From assembly GCA_030248195.1 (NCBI GenBank), contig JASAND010030300.1, positions 38,656 through 102,655 on the forward strand: DNA of 64,000 bases, in the 5' to 3' direction. The translations under genes and the position numbers were made by a program. The stretch is from Trissonchulus latispiculum. Its lineage: Eukaryota; Nematoda; Enoplea; Enoplida; Ironidae. Position 1 is the first letter of the stretch. The number at the start of each line of letters is the position of its first letter. Under the pieces are notes generated by a model, which was not told the origin of the DNA, ran no database searches, and saw only the letters and a program-made list of their open reading frames with translations. Shown here one piece after another: positions 1-9,300 of the stretch.

Positions 1-225
1 CAGGCACAAAATTCGCACACGCACTGCTTGTGTTTTCGAGCTTAAGCACATAAACATAGAGCGAGTGAGTGTACTCCCGTTTCGACGAGGTACTGATTTG
101 CGGGGGGGGGGCACTAGGGTCTGATTTGCGGGGGGGGGGGAGTGGGCGTTAGCGAGCAGAGCATAGTTGTTGCTCTGATAACATAGAGTGTGTCTAGTGG
201 CACACTCTTATATTATGTACTCTTG
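1..225. mobile_element. Right part of a CAAGAGTACAT-family palindromic MITE
   Basis: The segment ends in TATTATGTACTCTTG at 211-225. This is the inverted-repeat tip also found at 6002-6445, 20735-21035, 24026-24423 and 43605-44000. Internally it has the family's G-homopolymer tracts (about 100-142), the GCGTTAGCGAGCAGAGCAT segment and the paired GTGTGT/CACAC blocks. The left half lies outside the window, so its target-site duplication cannot be checked. Confidence 0.75.
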
Positions 226-322
226 AAATTATCCACCATTAATACTTGAAAATATTTGTAAGTGGTAGAAACAACATAGATAAAATATATTTTCTGTTTT
301 GTTTGATTGCCTTAAACGATAT

Positions 323-324
<2 letters not shown>

Positions 325-392
<68 letters not shown>
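325..392. repeat. (TA)n microsatellite
   Basis: An uninterrupted TA dinucleotide run of about 60 bp is followed by GTATATA. The Tyr-Ile reading frame across it is a by-product of the repeat, not a gene. Confidence 0.95.
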
Positions 393-465
393 CAAGCATA
401 TTTTACCCTTTGTGGACGCAGAAACCTATGTGAACTTTGCTAATTAGCTAATGAATTAAGCTGAG

Positions 466-553
466 CTTAGGCTAAAAAATGGCTTAGGCTTAGACGTGTA
501 AAAGCACGCTCTCGGCTTAGCCTAACACGCTCTCGGTAAGCCTAAAAAGCCAT

Positions 554-580
<27 letters not shown>
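466..580. repeat. Short inverted repeat ending in a second (TA)n tract
   Basis: GGCTAAAAAATGGCTTAGGC near 470-490 is partly complementary to GTAAGCCTAAAAAGCCATT near 536-554, giving an imperfect hairpin. It runs directly into a TA repeat (553-580). It looks like a small degraded foldback element. No coding potential was seen. Confidence 0.5.
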
Positions 581-584
<4 letters not shown>

Positions 585-632
585 TTAGCTATTTGTTGTA
601 GCACTAGCACTCAGGTACGCTGCACTGTGACC

Positions 633-790
633 TGGTTTCAGTTTCAGTTTCAGTCGGCGGCCTAAACTAATTCAGTTTCAGCTGCAATTTCAGGTCTCCT
701 CCTAAAATAAATTCAGTTTAAGTTTCATCTTTCAGTAACTGAAACTGAAACCTGTACAACCTGAAACCTAGTTTCAGTGTCTGTTTCAGT
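633..790. repeat. TTTCAG hexamer repeat region
   Basis: Many copies of TTTCAG and its complement CTGAAA are mixed with short linkers such as CAGGTCTCCTCC and CCTGTACAACCTGAAACC. The same motif mixture recurs in the opposite orientation at 48857-49265, so this is a dispersed repeat and not a chance low-complexity run. Confidence 0.8.
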
Positions 791-1970
791 GCATCACATA
801 TCATTACATGATACATGGCGTTTGAAGTTGACGCCATAATGCTCGCTGTAGTTATATACCAGTTAAATGACAAGCTAAACTAAGTTTATGTTGACCCTTA
901 CATGCATAACCTGGGTTAAATTGACCCAACCTCTTGTTAAAACAGCTATGTACGGCGTAGAATGGCTGTTATCCAGCGACTTCTTCTGACATCTCACAAA
1001 ATAAGAGGTGGCAAATGGGACAGATTCTCTGATGCCATCCCATTTCATCCTGCTAGTCCGAACTGGATTTTCCAAATCCCATGTAATCCCTTTTGCAATA
1101 TTAACCTTATACTTGCCGTTGCATTGAAATTTCAATTTTTGCATAATCACTTGAAAAACGCCTAATTTGTTGGAATTAGAACTTTGATTTAGACCAGTGG
1201 AAATTGCCCATAATTTTTGTACATTTAAAGTTTGATGCCATCTAAAAATAGGTTCAAATTTTTAATCTTCAAAAATTAATTAAAGGTAAATAAAAATTAT
1301 ATTTCCTATTCCAGGTCTGTATAATGGTTCAAATTTGTTCGTTCGCTTTGCCCAGCATTTGACCTAAAACTTGTTTAGTTTAAAGTGTTTAGCGGGGTCT
1401 CCGTTCAAAATGTCTAAATGCTAAACGTCTAACGTTCATAACATCTACCATGAAAACCTGTAAGGACAAGACGACTACTGACAAAATGTTTATGTAATAA
1501 TCTGTCCGTATACGCTTGTCGTTAGCTTTATGTCAATAGTGGTTAAAAGCGTCAGACGTTTTAATTTTGACGTTTTGAGAGGAAACCGAGAAAACACAAC
1601 GGACATCTACTTTTAGGTAAAATTACTGAACAAAGAGATCCGGCTTCACCTGCAAAAACTCGTAAAACAACCGTAAAGAGTATATACAATGCAAAAATTA
1701 GCGAAATCGTAGAAGTACAAAAATGGACTGGGCCGATCTCGGCAGGACCGATGACCAACACTGAACTCGCTAGTTCAAATTAAATTTTAGCATGTGCACT
1801 TTATTTTACTTATTGCTGCCTATTTGTATTCCTCCTTCTATTGTGCATTAGCTATGTTTACCGTCCTCAGGATGCTACCGAAAAGTAATAAAACAATCAA
1901 AGGTTGCACTGACATTTTAAGAAACTGTTCACAATAACTGCGCCTAAGAAGCGCCTTAGAAATCTTAGGG
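791..1970. other. Intergenic stretch without a convincing feature
   Basis: AT-rich sequence with short open frames on both strands and no recognisable domain. A stop-free plus-strand frame of about 70 codons ends near 1783 and follows a TTTTAG acceptor-like site, but nothing supports it as an exon. Confidence 0.5.
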
Positions 1971-2400
1971 CCTTTTCAAGAAAGGGTAGGGTAGAGTAGA
2001 GTAGAGTTGAGATGAGTAGAGTTAAAAATAACTCTTTTCGTGAAAGCACAGCGTTAATTTTAACTCTGCGTGTTTTAACTCTCTTTAACCCTGCACTGTT
2101 AAAACGCTGTAGATTTAGGAGGAGTTAAAAATTACAGAATTAAAATTAACCTCATGGTTTCATGAATAGAGTTAATTTTAACTCTGCTAAACCTGCTTGT
2201 TTTGCCTGGGTTTAAATTTCAATAGACAATGCTCAGATACAGTTAAGCAGAGTTAAATTTAACCCTTTCGTGAAAAGGGTAGAGTTAAATTTAACTCCAC
2301 AGATTTTTAACTCTACACGCGATTCTTGAAAAGGGCAGAGTTAAAGCGAGCTAATTTTAATGCATTTCATGAATCCACGCGGACATAAAATTTTTAACTC
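1971..2400. repeat. Cluster of AGAGTTAAAATTAACTCT-type palindromic motifs
   Basis: Variants of GAGTTAAA/TTTAACTC occur repeatedly, several joined tail to tail as near-palindromes (for example GAGTTAATTTTAACTC near 2169). They are interleaved with repeated CTTTCGTGAAAAGGGTAGAG-like phrases. A related vocabulary (TTAACTCTTTAATGAAAAG) occurs at 28000-28290. The origin is unknown, possibly decayed foldback elements. Confidence 0.6.
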
Positions 2401-2410
2401 TCTCTAACTC

Positions 2411-2478
2411 GACGGGGATCGAACCACAAGGTTTCAGATTTGCAGCAGAGTGTGTTACCACTCCGCTATCTGGATTCC
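2411..2478 (-). repeat. tRNA-derived SINE head (A and B boxes)
   Basis: On the minus strand the segment has an A-box-like TAGCGGAGTGGTAACAC, an anticodon-arm-like block with loop CTGCAAA, and a clear B box GGTTCGATCCC. The ends do not pair as an acceptor stem. With several similar heads in the window, a SINE is more likely than a functional tRNA. Confidence 0.6.
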
Positions 2479-2554
2479 CGAACAGCGAGACTAAGCTTAG
2501 ACCGCCTGCAGCCTTTCGCAGTTGATTTGAACCGAAAAATGTAGCTATTAATAG

Positions 2555-3898
2555 CTAAAGTCTGACCAAAAAATGTGTGTACAAAATCTGTAAGGCCTCC
2601 AGTGAACTCAATATACGTCGTAACTCCATAAAACCATATATTTTCGGAATCCTTGCAGCGAGACAAACATTTTTATAAAATTTAAAATTTTTTAAAATTT
2701 CAAAAATTTTAAAATATCGGTTTTTTGGGGAATTTTTTCGGACCGTTCAAGCTATTCAGCTCATTCTTTCGGAAAAATTTTTCCGTCCGAAGAAGCATCG
2801 ATTGACACAAGAACGAAAAAAATCGGTTGAGAAATAAGCATTTTATTCCAAAATTTCGTTTTTCCATTTCCTTTGATGTTTGCCGCTTTTTGCAAATTTG
2901 ACTGGTTATTACTCGCGACTCGCTCAACGGAAAAATTTTTCGATTAGATTTTCAGGACCGCCTAGGCGCCTGCTTTCACCTAATATAGGTGGTATTTAAA
3001 ATTTTGAAAGTAGATTTTTTGGAAAAATACCACTTTTTGACCCAAAATTTCGGCATAGCGACTCTAGCAAAAGTGAGTAAAAATAACATAATCATAAAAT
3101 TCAAGCTGAGCTGAATCCAACGATATAAAGCTTTTGTTGCTACGTCTTACATTGCGTCAGCAATGAATTTTTAAACAATATCCTTTATTTCAGTTGGTTT
3201 TGCTAGCTTACACTGCTTCCGTCAAATCACGGCGGCAACATCAAAGGGAGCCAAAAACCAGCTGAAATAAGGGATATTGTTTAAAAATTCATTGCTGGCG
3301 CAATATAAGTCGTAGCAACAAAAGCTTTATATCGTTGGATTCAGCTCAGCTTGAATTTTATGATTATGTTATTTTTACTCACTTTTGCTAGAGTCGCTAT
3401 GCCGAAATTTTGGGTCAAAAAGTGGTATTTTTCCAAAAATTCTACTTTCAAAATCTGAAATACCACATATATTAGGTGAAAGAAGCGCCCAGGCGGTCCT
3501 GAAAATCTAATCGAAAAATTTTTCCGTTGAGCGAGTCGCGAGTAATAACCAGTCAAAGTTGCAAAAAGCGGCAAACATCAAAGGAAATGGAAAAACGAAA
3601 TTTTGGAATGAAATGCTTATTTCTCAACCGATTTTTTCATTCTTGTGTCAATCGATGTGTCTTCGGGCGGGAAGATTTTTCCGAAAGAATGAGCTGAATA
3701 GCTTGAACAGTCCGAAAAAATTCCCCGAAAAACCGATATTTTAAAATTTTTGAAATTTGAAAAAATTTTAAATTTTATAAAAATGTTTGTCTCGCTTCAT
3801 GGATTCCGAAAATATATGGTTTTATGGAGTTACGACGTATATTGAGTTCACTGGAGGCCTTACAGATTTTGTACACACATTTTTTGGTCAGACTTTAG
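2555..3898. mobile_element. 1.34-kb near-perfect palindromic MITE
   Basis: The left arm starts CTAAAGTCTGACCAAAA and is mirrored by a right arm ending TTTTGGTCAGACTTTAG. The two arms of about 640 bp match almost throughout and meet around 3230. The outer CTGACCAAAAAATGTGTGTACAAA phrase also forms the tips of the 38036-40042 element, so both belong to one family. Short Arg/Lys/Phe-rich open frames in the arms are mirror copies of each other and are not genes. Confidence 0.85.
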
Positions 3899-3973
3899 TA
3901 ATGCCCATCAGCTGACAATGCATCGTTTTGTTTGGGATAATAATGTCTTATTAGTTATTACTGTAGTATTCTA

Positions 3974-4234
3974 TAGGTTTGCTGAAATCGTGCCAAAAAC
4001 AGAGACTCTATAAAGCCTTCTAAATTTACTATAATATTCTAGGTTTGCTGAAATCGTGCCAAAAATAGAGAGACTCTATAAAGCCTTCTAAATTTACTAT
4101 AATATTCTAGGTTTGCTGAAATCGTGCCAAAAATAGAGAGACTCTATAAAGCCTTCTAAATTTACTATAATATTCTAGGTTTGCTGAAATCGTGCCAAAA
4201 ACAGAGAGACTCTATAAGGCCTTCTCAATTTTAA
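3974..4234. repeat. Four-copy tandem repeat, 68-bp unit
   Basis: Units begin TAGGTTTGCTGAAATCGTGCC at 3974, 4040, 4108 and 4176. The first is 2 bp shorter and the last diverges at its end. Copies are nearly identical, which indicates recent expansion. It lies between the palindrome ending at 3898 and the Ser/Asn-rich exon at 4286. Confidence 0.9.
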
Positions 4235-4285
4235 CCATTTCAACTCGTATTTCAGACCAACTTAGGATCCTGAGGATACTTGTAC

Positions 4286-4466
4286 CTGAAGCTGTGGTAC
4301 AGCCGAGCCAGTAAAGTCAGTGGCGGTGAAAGCCGCATTGGTCGGAGAGAGAGAAGGGGCGTTGAGGCGCTGCGGCGCGGCGGTTCCGGAGAGGAGCTCC
4401 CAGACTCCTCCGCAGAACTCGACGACATTCGTCCAGAACCACCATCACCGTTGCTCTCATTATTGC

Positions 4467-4506
<40 letters not shown>

Positions 4507-4540
4507 GCTGTTGCTGCTGTTTTCGGTACACAAAAGCGAA
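4286..4540 (-). CDS. Putative internal exon, poly-Asn and Ser/Pro-rich protein
   Basis: On the minus strand a pyrimidine-rich acceptor (CCTTTTCAATCAG) precedes an open frame that starts with Asn/Ser, runs through a poly-Asn tract encoded by an AAC triplet array (4466-4520), and continues as GC-rich coding-like sequence. That part is rich in Ser, Glu, Pro and Arg, with the phrases SSSAEESGSSSPEPPRR and LARLYHSFR. It stops at a donor, CAG|GTACAAG, at 4285. The strong GC contrast with its surroundings and the Ser-Pro clusters suggest a disordered, phosphorylatable segment of a regulatory protein. The same triplets read as poly-Gln or poly-Thr in the other minus frames, but those frames lose coding character outside the tract. 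No family was recognised and neighbouring exons were not securely found. Confidence 0.4.
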
Positions 4541-5463
4541 CTGATTGAAAAGGAAGATCGGGAACGACACCAGTTGTGGATGGCAGGGACTTGGATGGGT
4601 TGGGATCCATGAGTTAGGAGCTAAAGTGGACAAGAATGTATAAAATAGTGACAGATTGAAGTAATGGTAAACAATTTCATCAATACGGGTGAATGGTAAA
4701 TGGCAAAACAATGATACGCTTTGTGGCGAGAAATTTAGTTAAACACTAAATAGATAAAATGCAACATTGCAGAATTTTTATTTTTGCACTACATAAAGGT
4801 TAACCTTTTTGCCCTAGAGTTATAGCTTACAAATTTACAGGTTACAGGTAAACAAACTAAAAATGTTAAAATTTGTAAGATAATATACAGTATCAAGATT
4901 TATTAAGATTGCTTCTTAAGACTCCTTGCTCCTACTGATGTAATCTAAACCCGGAAATTAGTACTTCAAATTTGCAAAGTTTTAGAATTTTTAATAATTC
5001 CCATTGCTCAATGCCGTGGACAGTGAATGAAAGTAAAGAATTTTCCAACTTTCAACTCAACCTAGCTGCAAAACTTCCACTCAATTAAGTCTTGTCATTT
5101 CTGCTGAAATATGTGGAATATATTTTCCACTGGAAACAGTTCTATCCAAGGCGGTATAACTGCTACTCTAACACTTTACGGCAAAGTTGTACAAAATTCT
5201 TGTCTAATTAGTGCAAAAATATGTGTCCAGAATAACAAATGAAGTCGAGTGAGCTTTCAAGCGTTCAGAAACCTACCTGTTAGACTGCTAAAGATCTCAA
5301 CAATTTCGATAAACGAGGCGTTAAATCAGTCAAAGGGTAATCGACAGGGGATTCGACGAAATGAGAATCTTGTAGGGAGTTAATGAGCTAGAAACAAGGG
5401 CTGTTCAGAGGACATAATTAGATCAAATGAAATTAGATGAAATATGTCCCACAAAACACTTAC

Positions 5464-5506
5464 CGTAAGACTTCCACTTCGCTCCTGTTCCTTTAGCTGG
5501 ACCCAT
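5464..5506 (-). CDS. Possible first coding exon of the minus-strand gene
   Basis: Minus-strand ATG at 5506-5504 opens a 14-codon frame (MGPAKGTGAKWKSY, then a split codon) that ends at a strong donor TACG|GTAAGT. The donor phase is 1. The exon at 4286-4540 needs phase 2 for its Ser/Asn frame, so if both belong to one gene there must be a further exon between them. No homologue was recognised. Confidence 0.3.
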
Positions 5507-6001
5507 TCTGATTGGCTGCTGAGGGTCCTCTACCGTAATCCGATTGGCTGAAAATAGACATTTCTGTAACACTCTGTCTTAGGGGAACTTATAATTTTTA
5601 TGGTTATGGTTGTTTTAGATATTTTATTTCTTTAGCGACATCAGATGTGTTTATAAACAGACAGTTTTTGTTGTCCTTTTGTACTGTGGGTGTGTACTTT
5701 TTTCTCACTTTTCCCCCCGAAGGCCGGAATCGGTAAAATTCGGCAAAATTTGAAAGGAAAAAGCTCAAATCATTTTCGGCAAAGCTTGGGGGAACTGGGA
5801 GTCTTCATGACATTTTGTCACACTTCACTGCTTTGTTCAGAACGCCTCCTATTCGAAACTTTGAGAACTCTCAAAACAAATAAAACCTAATAGAAAATAG
5901 TTGCTGTAAATCAAGTGCAGACTTTAATTTGTGTTAATATTTTACAGATTTAAATATATTTTCTGTATCAAAAGAATATACGCGTGGAAGATACATAGAA
6001 C
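5507..6001. other. Stretch with nothing recognised
   Basis: AT-rich sequence with short open frames only. It ends in ATAGAAC (5995-6001), the left target-site copy of the adjoining MITE. Confidence 0.5.
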
Positions 6002-6445
6002 CAAGAGTACATAATACATAAGAGTGTGACAAGCGTCACACTCTATGTAATCAGCTCGAGAGCCATGCTCTGCGCGCTAACGGCCCACCCCCCCGCAATT
6101 GCGTACCTAGTGGACCCCCTCCCCCGCAAATCAGTACCTAGTACGCAATTGCGTATGTTCACTCGCTGCTGCAATATTTCATTTATTGGGACCCCCCCGC
6201 AAATGTGACCTATCACTTTTCAATGTTGAATGATAGGTCACATTTGCGGGGGGGGGGGTCCCAATAAATGGAATATTGCAGCAGCGAGTGAACATACGCA
6301 ATTGCGTACTAGGTACTGATTTGCGGGGGGGGTCCACTAGGTACGCAATTGCGGGGGGGGGTGGGCCGTTAGCGCGCAGAGCATGGCTCTCGAGCTGATT
6401 ACATAGAGTGTGACGCGTCACACTCTTATGTATTATGTACTCTTG
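6002..6445. mobile_element. Full-length CAAGAGTACAT MITE with 7-bp target duplication
   Basis: The element is a palindrome beginning CAAGAGTACATAATACAT and ending ATGTATTATGTACTCTTG. It is flanked by an exact 7-bp direct repeat ATAGAAC (5995-6001 and 6446-6452). The arms match nearly base for base, including the GTGTGACGCGTCACAC-like subterminal block and C/G homopolymer tracts, and meet near 6215. No coding sequence is present, so it must have been moved by a transposase encoded elsewhere. Confidence 0.92.
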
Positions 6446-7529
6446 ATAGAACTGGCATAATACAATTATATTTCAAAATTTGACTTTATTTTTGACCATG
6501 AAAAAATTGGAAGAAAAATTTTTGTCCTCCATTCAACGAAAACTATGTATTATAACGTCTTGAAATTGGCATAGAACCATTTTAACAAGTGTCTGCATTC
6601 ATATTTAATTTTTTAAATTAGGATTCCGAATTTTTGGTTTCCTTAGTTTTTAAAAAACAAATCAGGTTGCGTTGGATGGACAGTAATACTCAGAATCGAA
6701 GATCTAATTAATTAATCAAATAATCTTAATTCACAAAAGGCATGTTGAACAATATAAACAAATTAAGTTTTTCTAGATTTCTAGTACGGATTGATCAAAA
6801 ATTTGCTGAAAGGCAGCACGTGACCAGCTTAACATTTCAGAAACCGTCACCCATAATTGAGGCTTGGAACCTGGGGTTCGTCTGTTCCAACTTTCTGGTT
6901 TACTCTCTTGGTTGGGTTATCAAACCTTATACAGGGAGTTCGGCCCAAGTATACTGTCCTACGCGGACAGCTCATGGGACAGCTCAGCACACACAAGAAG
7001 GCGATGAAATCTCAGCTGGTGCTAAATAATTTACATAGGCGAAACTATCTCACTTTGTTAGAACATTTTATAGGAGCGATACTGTTAACATTTTATAGGA
7101 GCGATACTATTCTCACTATAAGTAGCATTTGAGATTCGGGCTCAGGCTTAAAAAGGCCGTTTAAGGACTGACAAATTCATGTCCCAAAGTCTCACTGACC
7201 TGTTCGTGGGGGGGTCCTCCTGGTTTCAGTAATTTAACTCAGAAAAAACTGCTCGTTCCCTTGAAAAGCATGCCCTACTTGAAATATATAGGTACTACAT
7301 TGTACATTAGAACTTAAATACTGGCCTCCTCAAACGCAAAATCACTGCACTAGCAAAAGCCAGAACAAACTTTACCAGGGCTCCCAATCTATTTCTTGAT
7401 GGGGTCCCCCTGGTATCATCAAAAGTTACAAACAAAGCACAAAGTACTACGCTTTGAAACAAGAAGCATCAAGCAAAACTCATGCTTTCAATTAGAAAGT
7501 TTCAATAGAAAATGTACAAATTTAAGCCC
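6446..7529. other. Intergenic stretch without a clear feature
   Basis: Only short open frames are seen. Two similar phrases, GTCCTCCTGGTTTCAG near 7214 and GTCCCCCTGGTATCAT near 7404, may be eroded repeat ends connected with the Merlin remnant that follows. Confidence 0.4.
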
Positions 7530-7866
7530 CTAATATAATCGGTGAGAAAAAACGGAAAAGAAATTCGGAAAAGTTGCAAAATTGAGCACGACGATTTTGA
7601 AATCTATAAAAAGCTACATGAAATTGGGTACGACTATTCAGCTGTGAACCACAGTAAAGAATTTACAGCAAAAGGTGGGACCTGTACAAACGCAGTGGAA
7701 GGATTATTTGGTAACTTGCGACAAAGAACATCCAAAATGCTTGTCCTTCAGATATGCAACTCATTTAGGTGAATATGGTTTTCGGCAGATCTATGGGAAC
7801 GGCAAAGGAAGTATTTTGGGGGCACTGCTGGACGACATCAAAGCTTACAAACCAAATAACTCCTGA
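7530..7866 (+). pseudogene. Merlin / ISXO2-like transposase remnant
   Basis: A plus-strand frame contains GYDYSAVNHSKEF followed by CTNAVEGLFGNLRQR. This matches the C-terminal part of the ISXO2-like (IS1595/Merlin) DDE transposase domain: a vNHs block, then a threonine/asparagine-x-x-E-g block and an arginine/lysine-rich segment. The frame is lost at about 7735; the following frame (KCLSFRYATHLGEYGF onward to 7866) reads as a continuation after a frameshift. The N-terminal catalytic part is absent, so this is a dead fragment of a Merlin-superfamily DNA transposon. Confidence 0.65.
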
Positions 7867-8744
7867 ACATTGTTTAAAACTGAGTTCTTGTTAGCAAATA
7901 AGGCGGTAGATTTAAACTATCTACCTAAATTTATAAACTGCAGTATAGATGCTGTCCTATCCAAAAGTAAGATCGAATCGAATCTATCAGAATCGAATCG
8001 TTGTCAGCGACAAGCAGTTTTTTTACTATTGGACTACTTATATATGCGTTAGAGAGAATTACGAAACCACCAAATCTTGAAACAGACTTCGTATGGTACT
8101 TTTATTAAGATATTTAGTATAGAACAGTTTTCATCAATAAATGCCACTTTGCAACATAAGCAAAATCGGTCAGTTTTTAAACCGAAAAGGCAATTCTTTT
8201 AGGAATCTTTATCCGAAAAAAGAGAAGTAGGACTCGTTTTCACCAGGGAAAGAAACATTCTTGTCCACCAAATTTTGACGAAAATAACCAAGCCAGCGGT
8301 AGTTTTGATGGCGAGAGTAGACGTGAAGATCTTCAAGAATAACAGGAAACTTTGCATAAGCCACTAACAAACTTCACCAGTTCTTCAGTAGAGCCTTGCA
8401 GACAAGACGCGAAAAACTAGTAACTGAGGTCCCTTCTCTAGTAACTGAGGTACCCACACAAATGGCGGCCAATTTTGCAGGGAACAGAAGAATCAAATCC
8501 CAAGCTTCAATCCGAGAGCCCATTGGACACATACCCTGCACCTGTAGTTCAAAGGTCACCAATCACCATTTTTAAGAACCCAAACTTTAAGCGCGCCAAG
8601 CCATCATCTTGGCGAGCAAAATTATCCACTCAAGCAAATTTGCTTGCAAACAATTTCTCTAAAAGCGTCTTCGAAAGCTGCATTTAACAAACTACTTGTA
8701 ATGGCACAAATCTGCATATGATTTAAGATTAATTAATTTTCAAC
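7867..8744. other. Stretch with no supported gene
   Basis: Short open frames only. GATCGAATCGAATC and similar short iterations occur near 7970-8000. No domain or structural RNA was recognised. Confidence 0.4.
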
Positions 8745-8965
8745 TTTCCCAGCTTTCCGAGCTGTCCGAGCTTTCCCAGCTTTCCGAGCTGTCCCAGCTT
8801 TCCGAGCTTTCCCAGCTTTCCGAGCTTTCCCAGCTTTCCGAGCTGTCCCAGCTTTCCGAGCTTTCCCAGCTTTCCGAGCTGTCCCAGCTTTCCGAACTTT
8901 CCCAGCTTTCCGAGCTGTCCCAGCTTTCCGAACTTTCCCAGCTTACCGAACTTTCCCAGCTGTCC
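8745..8965. repeat. 18-bp minisatellite (CCCAGCTTTCCGAGCTGT)n
   Basis: About twelve tandem units of 18 bp, alternating between GAGCTGTCC and GAGCTTTCC variants. The last units diverge towards CTTACCGAACTTTCC and TTTGCCGCCTGTCC. Each unit carries AGCT palindromes, so the array can slip and expand. No open frame of interest crosses it. Confidence 0.9.
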
Positions 8966-9300
8966 CAGCTTTGCCGCCTGTCCGAACCCTCCGAACTAAC
9001 GGTGCACCCCAGCCAAACCGGAGTTCAAACAACGCACCGGCATGCTCAAAACTTGGAAGATGTGCCGGCATTTTAGCTGTCCAAGTATGCGCACAGAACC
9101 AGTAACAAAGGAGAAATCTCACGTAGGACACTACACTTGGGCCTGGAGTTCATCTTCAAACGCAGTTGTTTCCAAGCCATAGCTTTACACAAAAATTGAT
9201 CCATCAATTGAACAGTTTTGTTGAACTTTGAATTGCAGTTTCATCCTATTTCCTTAATTAACACTTAAAATTTGACCCACCGAATGACATAAACTTCTTA

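Noticed and set aside
246..443. 65-codon frame rich in Tyr-Ile
   Set aside because: It is the translation of a TA dinucleotide repeat. The same applies to the Tyr-Ile frames at 14134-14343.
1571..1786. Plus-strand stop-free frame after a TTTTAG site
   Set aside because: About 70 codons with no start, domain or partner exon; could be chance.
4280..4711. Poly-Leu, poly-Cys, poly-Gln and poly-Thr frames over the triplet repeat
   Set aside because: All are alternative readings of one GTT/AAC array. Only the Ser/Asn frame keeps coding-like composition outside the array.
8745..8965. CRISPR-like array
   Set aside because: Contiguous 18-bp minisatellite without spacers, in a eukaryotic genome.
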